A DNA stretch of 64,000 nt from an uncultured Bacteroides sp. (GTDB lineage Bacteria > Bacteroidota > Bacteroidia > Bacteroidales > Bacteroidaceae). Below are positions 43,423-51,384 of this stretch, in pieces. The notes under the pieces were generated by a model that searched no databases, had not been told where the DNA came from, and saw only the letters and a list, made by a program, of their open reading frames with translations. The translations under genes and the position numbers were made by a program. Location: positions 1 through 64,000 of the forward strand of contig CAUDXH010000002.1 in the NCBI GenBank assembly GCA_958453305.1. The letters are read 5' to 3'. The first letter of the stretch is position 1; every line of letters starts with the position of its first letter.

Positions 43423-44271
43423 TTACCCCTTATTGCGATACTCTAACGGGCTCATCCCCACATACCGTTTGAAGTATTTTCCGAAAAATGACATGTTGGC
43501 AAAATTCAGTGCGTCTGCGATGTCCTGAACAGACAGCTGAGTAGATTTTAACTGCGACTTAGCATCCATGATAACCATCGATGAAATGATGTCACCGCAA
43601 GTCTTTCCGGTAATTTGCTTCACAGTAGTACAGAGATGTGCATGTGAGATATTGAGCTTTTCGGCATACCATGCCACATTACGCGTCTCTGTATAATGCT
43701 GCATGACGAGCTGGGCGAAGTTCCGGCAAATCTGGTCGCTTTTTGATGAGATGACTTGATTTTCACTCTGTCCTCTATATAATAAGGAGATTCCTTTATG
43801 GATGTTGGCATATAGGTTTGGAGCCATTTCGGCACGAACTTTTTCCGGGAAGAACTCAAACATGCGGATTAGCAGTTTCAGATAATCTTCGAATAAGCCA
43901 GCCCCTTCAGCTTTGATTGATAAAACCGGGCGTCCCAATGTAAAGTAAATCAAGTCAAGCAGCGTGTGTGAGCGGTTGGCTTGTTCTATGTAATTCGATG
44001 AGAAGCCTAAAAAATAGATTTTCAGATTTCCTTCTACGCTATGAATCTGGAAAATGGTTCCCGGAACGAGGGTAATCACATCGTTCTTCCGTATGGAAAT
44101 ACGGTTCAGGTTAACAGATACTTCAATTTCTCCGTCCATGCAGAGCGCAAAGATTTCACATTTCAGTCGCACTGGATAATTGCAGTAAAGGCTGAGCAGT
44201 TCTTTGCTGATGTCGGTTCCTATCAGCCAGTTTTCCGGAAAATCTATTTTAGGAAGTTCTTTCTCTGTCAT
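43423..44271 (-). CDS. AraC-family transcriptional regulator
   Basis: 282 residues: an N-terminal cupin-like sensing domain (about 20-160) and a C-terminal double helix-turn-helix (about 180-282) with LSVQDIADALNFANMSFFGK and the closing GMSPLEYRNKG. It lies 118 nt upstream of the RND operon on the same strand and is a good candidate for its regulator. The TATCTTTG -7 box (complement of 44298-44305) is 26 nt before the start. Inducer unknown. Confidence 0.9.
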   Translation of the reverse strand: MTEKELPKIDFPENWLIGTDISKELLSLYCNYPVRLKCEIFALCMDGEIEVSVNLNRISIRKNDVITLVPGTIFQIHSVEGNLKIYFLGFSSNYIEQANRSHTLLDLIYFTLGRPVLSIKAEGAGLFEDYLKLLIRMFEFFPEKVRAEMAPNLYANIHKGISLLYRGQSENQVISSKSDQICRNFAQLVMQHYTETRNVAWYAEKLNISHAHLCTTVKQITGKTCGDIISSMVIMDAKSQLKSTQLSVQDIADALNFANMSFFGKYFKRYVGMSPLEYRNKG

Positions 44272-44297
44272 ACTTTTGTTCTTGTTTAATGATTATA

Positions 44298-44305
44298 CAA
44301 AGATA
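44298..44305 (-). promoter_or_regulatory. -7 box of araC-type gene
   Basis: Complement reads TATCTTTG, an exact TAnnTTTG match 26 nt before the start codon. Confidence 0.5.
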
Positions 44306-44620
44306 AGAATTGCTTTTAAGAACAGAACAATAATATGAAAAATAAACCATATAATACGATAAAACATTAGGTCAATTGTTTTTGTTATATGTGTAAGATA
44401 AAGAATGGGACAAAAATGGAAGAAATAGACCTTGTAGGATTTTCGGGTATGATGTTATTTTGTAGCCGTTTTCATGAGGGAGTCATAAATCGGCACTTGC
44501 TAAATAGAATAAGCCCTTTGGGGGCTGTAAGAGGAATGAAATACGGCTTGTATGATTCTGGCTGTACTTTTTTTCAAATCAAGATAGAATAATTTTTTCA
44601 TTGATAAAGTTGTTTAAAAG

Positions 44621-44700
44621 AATGCCTTGGCGAATCATTTGAAACGCCAAGGCATTTGACTGAAAACGTTTAGGTCTTTCAAAGTAAATGCCTAAGCGTT
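44621..44700. repeat. Two adjacent hairpins in leader region of DUF4493/PCMD operon
   Basis: A perfect 12-bp inverted repeat (44621-44632 / 44645-44656, 12-nt loop) is followed by a 10-bp one with a single mismatch (44665-44674 / 44691-44700). Neither has a T-run, so they are not plain terminators. Confidence 0.7.
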
Positions 44701-44971
44701 TTGAATCGATGCTTTTTTCTGGTTTTCCTGCCCGTTTGGCGATAAAAAAATCCCTATTTTCCTGAGGTTGAAAAAGTCTGTCTGATCACATTGGAATCGA
44801 TGTCTGTTTTAAAGTAAATGCTTAAATTGCATTCCTTTTCTGTAATGTTGCATAGAATATTTTTTTAATTTTAGGCGAATTGTTAATGGATAATATAGAT
44901 ATAAATCCGTTATTTATGAGAGATGGTATGTGATGTGAATAAAAAAAAGAACAAAAATAAAATAATTAGAC

Positions 44972-45003
44972 CTTGCACACTTTTTCAGATTGCCGTTACT
45001 TTG
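44972..45003 (+). promoter_or_regulatory. Promoter of DUF4493/PCMD operon
   Basis: CTTG (44972-44975), a 20-nt spacer and TTACTTTG (44996-45003), one mismatch in each box. A small AGGCA-TG-TGCCT palindrome follows at 45017-45028, inside the 5' leader. Confidence 0.55.
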
Positions 45004-45059
45004 CATCCGATAAAATAGGCATGTGCCTGTTGCTTAAATTAATAATAAAATAGAATTAG

Positions 45060-45842
45060 ATGAAAAAGAGTATGTTTATTCTTCCGTTGCTGGCGGTAAT
45101 GTTTGCCGGATGCAGCAACGATACAGAAAATGACGGATTGAACGGGAAGGCAAGTGTAATGCTGAACCTGTCATCCGACTTGTCGTACAGTCGCGCTTTT
45201 AATGAAAGTGAGTATAAGAATACGGCTAATTATCAGGTTGAGTTTGTGAAAACAGAAACGAGTGATGTAGTGTATTCGGGAAAATATAGCGATATGCCGC
45301 TGGAACCTTATAAAGTGGACCCGGGAGTTTCTTATACCGTTACTGCTTCTTATGGTGAGGATGTGGCTGCCGGCTATGATAAGTTATATGTAAAAGAAAC
45401 ACAGACTTTTGCGGTGGCTGAGGGCGATAATAAAACAATAAATCTGGTATGTAAACCTGCTAATGCTCGCTTGAAACTTGCTTATAGCGATGACTATACC
45501 AACTTTTACAGCGACTGTAAGGTGTCGGTAAAAACATCTTTCATGAACGAGCCCTGGGAGATGGGTATTGCTGATAAGGGCAAGGAGTTGTTTATGAAAA
45601 CGGGTGATAAGGGTACCAAGGCGACGCTTTCCTTTACGGTTTATGATTTAGATGGCAAACCGGTGGAAGTGAATAAAGACCTCTCACAGGAGCTGAGTTT
45701 GAATCCACGTGATTCTTATACCTTGACAGTACAACCTGAGTTGAATGAAATAGCAGGCGGAAAAATTGGCATCAATGTGACTATAAACAGCGAGGTAACC
45801 GAAGAGAATATCACGATTCAGCTTCCCGGTGAATTACTGTAA
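45060..45842 (+). CDS. DUF4493 lipoprotein (operon gene 1)
   Basis: A 260-residue lipoprotein (lipobox FAGC, Cys18) made only of a DUF4493-type beta domain. Diagnostic segments are the YQVEFVKTETSDVVYSGKY strand, MPLEPYKVDPGVSYTVTASYG (the common ...GxYxxTAxYG core) and the CKPANARLKLAYS strand. These folds are transthyretin-like and recall Bacteroidales fimbrillin and adhesin subunits. It is first in a seven-gene operon, 31 nt before gene 2. Function unknown; display at the cell surface is inferred. Confidence 0.8.
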   Translation: MKKSMFILPLLAVMFAGCSNDTENDGLNGKASVMLNLSSDLSYSRAFNESEYKNTANYQVEFVKTETSDVVYSGKYSDMPLEPYKVDPGVSYTVTASYGEDVAAGYDKLYVKETQTFAVAEGDNKTINLVCKPANARLKLAYSDDYTNFYSDCKVSVKTSFMNEPWEMGIADKGKELFMKTGDKGTKATLSFTVYDLDGKPVEVNKDLSQELSLNPRDSYTLTVQPELNEIAGGKIGINVTINSEVTEENITIQLPGELL

Positions 45843-45873
45843 TTGGAGTGTATAGAGATTTAATTGATAAACA

Positions 45874-47214
45874 ATGAGTATTATGAATAAAATATTGAAT
45901 ATTGCATGGGTGTGCCTGATGTGTGTGTGGACTCTTACCTCATGTGAAATGAAAGATGAGCTGAAAGGAAAAGGTGCCGGAGAAACAGCCGGAACAGTGG
46001 AACTTGGCTTGAGTTCAGTATATAATGGACAGATTGCCGGACGTGCAGACGGAGTAGTGGACAATGGTGAAACTACAGGAAATTTTGCGCCAGACGATGT
46101 AAATGTGGATAAATATACCTTGGTGATTAAGAACACCGAAACGCAGGAAACGGTAAAGGAAGGAATCATCGGCGAAATGAGAAATGAGGATGGTAGCTTG
46201 AAATTCGTTCTTCCGGAAGGAAAGTATAAAGCTGTGGCTTATAATTATGACGGTGCTGAGGTGAATGTATCTGAGCGTCCTTATTTTATGGGACAGCAGA
46301 CTTTTTCTGTGCAGGCTGCGGTGACAAGTAAGGTGGATATTCCTTGTAAGTTGGCTTGTGTGGAAGTGGAATTGCATCTGACAGAAGAGTTTCTCTCTAC
46401 GTTTAAGGATGATTATTCTATCATTGTTGACAATAGTGACGGAGCCAACATGGAATTTACGAAAGCAAAAGGAAATGTGGGTAAGAAGTTTTACTTTAAG
46501 ACTCCTCAGAACAAATCTTCCATGAATGTTTCAGTGAAAGCTACTACGCAGACTCTCGGTTCTTTTATTAATGTGAACTGTGTGATAACTAAACCGGCAG
46601 ATGCTGAAGGAAATTCGTTCTTGGCTAACGGGGATTCGTTTGTTGTGAGCTTGACTCCGGAAGGGGCTACCGAATCGCATGTAACCATTGGAATTACGGT
46701 TGATTTAACCTTTACTGAAAAAGGGGTTTCAATTAAAGTTCCGGCTGAGAACATCACGTTTGATGACGGCGGAACAACCGACCCGGAACCTTCGGCTGAT
46801 ATTACTTTCGAAGGACTTCCTGCCGAATATACCTGTGTGGCAGGAGATCAAACCATAAACGGATTGAAAGATGTGCATATTCTGGCTCCGAATGGAATCA
46901 AGAACTTGAATGTAACGATTTCGGGAGCGATAGAATCACTCTTGGGAATGGTGGAACTTCCAAGTACATTTGATGTGTGTCATTTGGATGAAGGGGTGAA
47001 AGCAAAGTTGATAGAAATAGGACTGATAACAGAAGATGATTATACTCAATTAAATGCCGGTACCTGTAAGGATTATACTTTTAAGTTAGGTGAGTTGTTA
47101 GTTTTGGTTCCTAGTGTAGTTAATGAAGGAGTAAGCACTTTCAAGTTGTCTGTTTCAGATGGAAAAGGCGAAAAAGGTGGAGATATTAAGGTAACAGTTA
47201 ACCCTAAACAATAA
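45874..47214 (+). CDS. DUF4493 lipoprotein with extra C-terminal domain (operon gene 2)
   Basis: A 446-residue lipoprotein (lipobox LTSC, about residue 24; an alternative start at 45883 would also fit). A DUF4493 domain covers about 30-290 (YTLVIKNTETQETVKEG, LPEGKYKAVAYNYDG, CKLACVEVELHL). The C-terminal part (about 310-446) begins after a short DPEPSAD linker and holds a LNVTISGAIESLLGMVELP segment of a different beta domain. It sits 7 nt before gene 3. No enzymatic motif is visible. Confidence 0.78.
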   Translation: MSIMNKILNIAWVCLMCVWTLTSCEMKDELKGKGAGETAGTVELGLSSVYNGQIAGRADGVVDNGETTGNFAPDDVNVDKYTLVIKNTETQETVKEGIIGEMRNEDGSLKFVLPEGKYKAVAYNYDGAEVNVSERPYFMGQQTFSVQAAVTSKVDIPCKLACVEVELHLTEEFLSTFKDDYSIIVDNSDGANMEFTKAKGNVGKKFYFKTPQNKSSMNVSVKATTQTLGSFINVNCVITKPADAEGNSFLANGDSFVVSLTPEGATESHVTIGITVDLTFTEKGVSIKVPAENITFDDGGTTDPEPSADITFEGLPAEYTCVAGDQTINGLKDVHILAPNGIKNLNVTISGAIESLLGMVELPSTFDVCHLDEGVKAKLIEIGLITEDDYTQLNAGTCKDYTFKLGELLVLVPSVVNEGVSTFKLSVSDGKGEKGGDIKVTVNPKQ

Positions 47215-47221
47215 GCGTACG

Positions 47222-48910
47222 ATGATGAAAAAAATAAATGTCATGATGGGCATGCTCTTGATGATGGGGGCATGGTCTTCCTGCCAGTCGGACAAGAATG
47301 ACGGAGCAGAGGGGTATGGTTATATCCAATTGTCGGATGTGGATGTGAATAAAGAGGTGGAAATTTCACGTGCAACAGCCGGGGAACAGTTGGCTTTGGA
47401 TATCTTGGACTCAGAAGGAATCGTCAGAAAACATGCCGACGATTGGAATGAATTGAAGGCAGAACCCGTGTTGCTTCCTGCCGGAAAGGAATATACAGTA
47501 AAAGCATATTCTTTCGGTAAAGAAGCCGATACGCAAGGTTTTGATGCTGCTCCTTATTATGCGGGAGAAACGAAAAAACTGGTAGTAGCCAATCGTTCAG
47601 AAGCGGTGGAGGTGACCTGCCGTCTTGCTCAGGCAATGGTGTCGGTGGCATATACGGAAAACTTTAAGAAAGCCTTCGGAGGTGACGTTTCGTGTACGTT
47701 GACCGATGGAAAAGAAACTCCCGAGCTGAATGTAGTCTTTGCTCCTGCTGAAACTCGTCCTGCATACGTGAAGGCAAATCAGCCTTTGAAGGTGGCGTTG
47801 GCTTTGCCCGGAGGAAAAACATTCTCGAAGCAGTTCGTTGAAACGGCTAAAGCGGCTTATCACTATAAGTTGACTTTCGACATGACGGACGGAAAAGGTG
47901 ACTTTAATGTCTCAGTCGATCAAAGTAAGCACGAATATACCGTGATATTGAAAATCCCTACCACTAGTCCGGACTTGCAGACTGAAAACATTGCTAACAA
48001 TGTATCAAAAGTGTGGGGACAGTTTGCTTATCTGTCTGGTACATGCAAGCTGGAGGGAATAGTGTCTTTCAAATACAAGAAGAAAGGTGAAGGTACAGAA
48101 TGGACAACAGTTACCGCTGAAAAAGCCGCAACCGGTGAAAATGCTTATCAGGCAAAGGCTGCTCCGTTGGAACTGAATACCGAATATGAATATTACATTG
48201 CTTGCGGTGCTCAGACCGGTGAGACTCGTTCATTTAAAACCGAGGCTTTGGATGCAAGTCTGACTAACTTGGGATTTGAAACCTGGACTCAGGGTGGTAA
48301 AAACTGGTATCCGAATGCAGAAGCATCTAATAGCTATTGGGCTACAGGAAATGAGGGAGTTACTATGGGTATTGTAGGAGGAAATGCAAATTCTATTCCT
48401 GTAGAAGATGGTCGAACAGGAAAGGCTGCAAAATTAGAAACAATAGGTGTTAAATTTGCAGGTTTTGCTGCTGGAAATTTATTTGTAGGAAATTATAAAA
48501 CGGAGATGTCAGCTCCTGCTACTAGTGTAAAATTTGGCCGTTCTTATTCAGGTGCTCGTCCGGTGAAACTTTCCGGTTGGTATAAATATACTCCGGGACC
48601 GACTATGAATGGTGGTAAAGTGCCTTCAGACAGAATATTAGCAGTAGATGAATGTGACATCTATATCAAGCTTTGGGCAGGTGAAGAAGTAATAGCCGAA
48701 GCACATCATATCACAAACGAGACGGTGTCGGAATATAAGAAGTTTGAATTGTCTATTAACTATAAGGATGAAAGTAAGCGTCCCGATAAAATCACGATTG
48801 TGGCTACATCAAGCCGTTACGGAGGAGAATTTGAAGGACTTAAGGTTGTTGGGCAACTTGCGGTAGGCAGCACCCTTTGGGTTGATGATTTTGAATTATC
48901 ATACTATTAA
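47222..48910 (+). CDS. DUF4493-PCMD lipoprotein (operon gene 3)
   Basis: A 562-residue lipoprotein (lipobox WSSC, Cys21). Order: DUF4493 domain (about 25-235), an Fn3-like domain (about 245-340), and a PCMD domain (putative carbohydrate metabolism domain, about 345-562). The PCMD part shows NLGFETW, SYWATGNEGVTM, GNLFVGNYKT, ARPVKLSGWYKY and the closing STLWVDDFELSY. PCMD is a jelly-roll-like fold; glycan binding is suggested for the family but unproven. Its PCMD module is a close paralogue of the one in gene 5. Confidence 0.82.
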   Translation: MMKKINVMMGMLLMMGAWSSCQSDKNDGAEGYGYIQLSDVDVNKEVEISRATAGEQLALDILDSEGIVRKHADDWNELKAEPVLLPAGKEYTVKAYSFGKEADTQGFDAAPYYAGETKKLVVANRSEAVEVTCRLAQAMVSVAYTENFKKAFGGDVSCTLTDGKETPELNVVFAPAETRPAYVKANQPLKVALALPGGKTFSKQFVETAKAAYHYKLTFDMTDGKGDFNVSVDQSKHEYTVILKIPTTSPDLQTENIANNVSKVWGQFAYLSGTCKLEGIVSFKYKKKGEGTEWTTVTAEKAATGENAYQAKAAPLELNTEYEYYIACGAQTGETRSFKTEALDASLTNLGFETWTQGGKNWYPNAEASNSYWATGNEGVTMGIVGGNANSIPVEDGRTGKAAKLETIGVKFAGFAAGNLFVGNYKTEMSAPATSVKFGRSYSGARPVKLSGWYKYTPGPTMNGGKVPSDRILAVDECDIYIKLWAGEEVIAEAHHITNETVSEYKKFELSINYKDESKRPDKITIVATSSRYGGEFEGLKVVGQLAVGSTLWVDDFELSYY

Positions 48911-48918
48911 TAAGAAAT

Positions 48919-48992
48919 GAGTTTTTAGGTTTGTAAGTTTCGGGGTTTTGCTGTTCGGCAGTTACCCCAGAAACTTATAAACTTAAAAACTT
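48919..48992. repeat. Long imperfect hairpin inside the DUF4493/PCMD operon
   Basis: Arms 48919-48945 and 48965-48992 pair over about 27 bp with four mismatches around a loop that can form a further small stem (CTGTTCGGCAG). It fills the only large gap (93 nt) in the operon, just before the outer-membrane protein gene. The right arm carries the AACTT-rich leader word found also before lolD. Confidence 0.75.
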
Positions 48993-49003
48993 GCATACTT
49001 TAT

Positions 49004-49732
49004 ATGAAGAAACTTACATTTATACTACTTGCTTTTCTGTGTATAGCTCCAGCTTATGCCCGTAAAAGCTATGACCGCGGAATAGTCAATTCTTTGTTCG
49101 TTCCCAAAGGAACCTGGATGGGAGGTACAACTTTCTCTTATACAGAGATGAATGGAGATGATTATCAGTTCCTTATTTTAGATAACATCAATGCCAATGG
49201 ATATACCTTTAAGGTCAGTCCGTATGCTGGTTATTTTTTTAGAGATAATATGGCAGCCGGATTGCGATTGGGTTATAACCGTACCTATGGCGATTTGGGC
49301 AATATAGACATTGACTTGGGTGATGACTTGACTTTCGATGTGAGCGATTATAAGTATTTGGAACATAAATATACCGCAGCAGGTTTCTTGCGCACTTATC
49401 TCGGCTTGGGAAGCGGAAAAATATTCGGCTTTTTCAATGAGGTGCGGTTTGCTTATGGTTTTGGTCAGGGAAAAACCACCTCAGGAACAGGTAATGATTT
49501 GACCGGTACATATCAGCGTTCGCATAGCTTCCAGATTGGTATCGCTCCGGGGTTGACTGCTTTTGTTACCAATAATATGGCTGTTGAGGTGTCAGTCAAT
49601 GTAATGGGACTTGATTTTGACTGGGTAAAGCAGACCACCAATCAAGTGGAGCATGGTTCGTATCGTAAAAGTTCTGCCGATTTTAAGATTAATATCTTTT
49701 CTATAAATATCGGTCTTTGTACTTATTTTTAA
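49004..49732 (+). CDS. Outer-membrane beta-barrel protein (operon gene 4)
   Basis: A 242-residue protein with a signal peptide (about 1-19, APAYA cleavage-like) and alternating hydrophobic/aromatic strands ending in the aromatic FSINIGLCTYF, the usual signature of an outer-membrane barrel of about eight to ten strands. Segments such as FKVSPYAGYFFRDNMAAGLRLG resemble OmpW/OmpA-like or DUF3575-type barrels. It is the only non-lipoprotein in the operon and may be the membrane partner or exporter of the neighbouring surface lipoproteins (inference). Confidence 0.78.
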   Translation: MKKLTFILLAFLCIAPAYARKSYDRGIVNSLFVPKGTWMGGTTFSYTEMNGDDYQFLILDNINANGYTFKVSPYAGYFFRDNMAAGLRLGYNRTYGDLGNIDIDLGDDLTFDVSDYKYLEHKYTAAGFLRTYLGLGSGKIFGFFNEVRFAYGFGQGKTTSGTGNDLTGTYQRSHSFQIGIAPGLTAFVTNNMAVEVSVNVMGLDFDWVKQTTNQVEHGSYRKSSADFKINIFSINIGLCTYF

Positions 49733-49743
49733 GATAACGTAAT

Positions 49744-51384
49744 ATGAGCATTAAAAATAGCATATCTTATTCTTTGCTGGGAATAATAGGTTTGTGTTCC
49801 AGCTGTATTGAAAATGATATACCTTATCCTCACATTGAAGGGGTTATTCAGGAGTTTCAGGTAGCTGGAATGAAAGGAGAACCTACACTCAATACGCAAG
49901 CCCGCACCATTGATATTACCATCGGTGAGGAGGTGTTGATTGATAGCCTTCCTGTTACTCGTTTGGTGGCAAATGCTGAATCAGCGATTTATCCGGACTC
50001 TGTAGCCTGTATTAAGGCTGCTAATTTCCCGTCGTTTAGTTTTCAGACGGAAAGTGACCTTCCCGGTAATGCCAATACTGCGATCAACTTTACTCGTCCG
50101 GTACGTTTCCTGCTGAAGACATATCAGGAATATGTATGGACGGTTTCTGTAAAGCAGGAAATAGAACGGACAATAGAAGTGGAAAATCAGGCTGGTAGCC
50201 CGAAAATTGACGAACAAAATCGTGTCGTTATTATTTATGTGACCGATGAGGCGGATTTCCACGATATTACGATACATAAGTTGAATCTGGAAGGAGCAAA
50301 AACGAAACTGGAACCTTCGATTGCAGAAGTGACCGACTTTACCCGACCGCGTGTGTTCAAGGCGTACCGTAACGGGCGTTATATGGGCGACTGGACGGTG
50401 GATGTGCAACATTCAAATGTACCTGCCAGTGTAACTTCACTCAACCCCTGGGCAAAAAAGGTCATGCTTGAGGGTGAGATGCGAAGCGGAACGACGCCTT
50501 CACTTGAATACCGGGTGCAAGGGGAGGAAGAATGGCTGGAGGTAGATGCTTCTGCTATTGAAGAAACGGGAAAAACTACTTTTTCGGCTACGATAGCAGG
50601 ATTGACAGAGAATACGTCTTATGAGGTTCGTGCCTTGTCGAACGGTGAAGCTGGCGAACCGGTCACTTTTCAGACCGAGCGGATTATACAGATTCCGAAC
50701 TTGAATTTCGATACTTGGACACTGGGCGATAACGGAAAGACTTGGTATCCTAATCCGGTAGCGGTGGCAGATGATGCAACGAATCCTCAGACTTATTGGG
50801 CTACTGGAAATGAGGGAGTTACTATGGCTATTGTTGGAAAAACAGCGAATTCTATTCCGGTAGAAGGTAAAGAAGCTTACAAGGGAAAGGCTGCACGCAT
50901 GCATACGTATGGTGATGATATTCCGATGGTAGGAGCTGCTGCCGGGAACTTATTTATCGGTACATATAAAACGAACATGGGAAGACCGGTGGAAAGTCCG
51001 TCTTTCGGCCGTGAATATACAGGGGCTCGTCCCACCCGGTTAAGTGGATATTATAAATATACTTCAAAGCCGATTTCTTATAACGGCTCAGTTCCGGGAA
51101 ATCTGAAAACCGACCAGTGTCATATTTACCTGTGGCTGAAAGACCAGGCTGGAAATGAAATTGCTTATGGCGAGTTTGTGGGCAGTGAGACTGTGAGTGA
51201 ATATACAAAATTTGAATTTGAAATAGAGTATAAGGACAAGAAATCGAAACCGGCAAAGATGGCTATTGTAGCGACTTCGAGCAAATATGGAGGCGACTTT
51301 GATGAAGCCGGAAAGAAAGTCATCGGTCAGGTTGGCGATGGAAGTACATTGTGGGTAGATGAATTTGAATTAGGTTATGAATAA
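49744..51384 (+). CDS. PCMD lipoprotein (operon gene 5)
   Basis: A 546-residue lipoprotein (lipobox CSSC, near Cys21). Two small beta domains (about 30-135 and 140-235, each with a W-T-V closing strand: YVWTVSVKQ and GDWTVDVQH), an Fn3-like domain (about 235-310) and a PCMD domain (about 315-546: NLNFDTW, TYWATGNEGVTM, GNLFIGTYKT, GSTLWVDEFELGYE). There is no DUF4493 domain, unlike gene 3. The PCMD coding sequence shares a near-identical block with gene 3. The gene overlaps gene 6 by 8 bp, so the two are coupled. Confidence 0.82.
   Translation: MSIKNSISYSLLGIIGLCSSCIENDIPYPHIEGVIQEFQVAGMKGEPTLNTQARTIDITIGEEVLIDSLPVTRLVANAESAIYPDSVACIKAANFPSFSFQTESDLPGNANTAINFTRPVRFLLKTYQEYVWTVSVKQEIERTIEVENQAGSPKIDEQNRVVIIYVTDEADFHDITIHKLNLEGAKTKLEPSIAEVTDFTRPRVFKAYRNGRYMGDWTVDVQHSNVPASVTSLNPWAKKVMLEGEMRSGTTPSLEYRVQGEEEWLEVDASAIEETGKTTFSATIAGLTENTSYEVRALSNGEAGEPVTFQTERIIQIPNLNFDTWTLGDNGKTWYPNPVAVADDATNPQTYWATGNEGVTMAIVGKTANSIPVEGKEAYKGKAARMHTYGDDIPMVGAAAGNLFIGTYKTNMGRPVESPSFGREYTGARPTRLSGYYKYTSKPISYNGSVPGNLKTDQCHIYLWLKDQAGNEIAYGEFVGSETVSEYTKFEFEIEYKDKKSKPAKMAIVATSSKYGGDFDEAGKKVIGQVGDGSTLWVDEFELGYE

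Larger units (their letters stand above)
44272..45059. other. Long intergenic region upstream of DUF4493/PCMD operon
   Basis: 788 nt hold the divergent araC-type -7 box, two hairpins (44621-44656 and 44665-44700), repeated AAAGTAAATGCyTAA (44681 and 44811) and GAATCGATG (44703 and 44793) words, and the operon promoter at 44972-45003. A 67-codon plus-strand frame at 44389-44592 is not convincing. The region is unusually long and structured for this compact genome. Confidence 0.6.

Noticed and set aside
44389..44592. 67-codon plus-strand frame after the araC-type gene
   Set aside because: No family, no -7 box at a usual distance and a composition like chance frames; kept only as part of the intergenic description.
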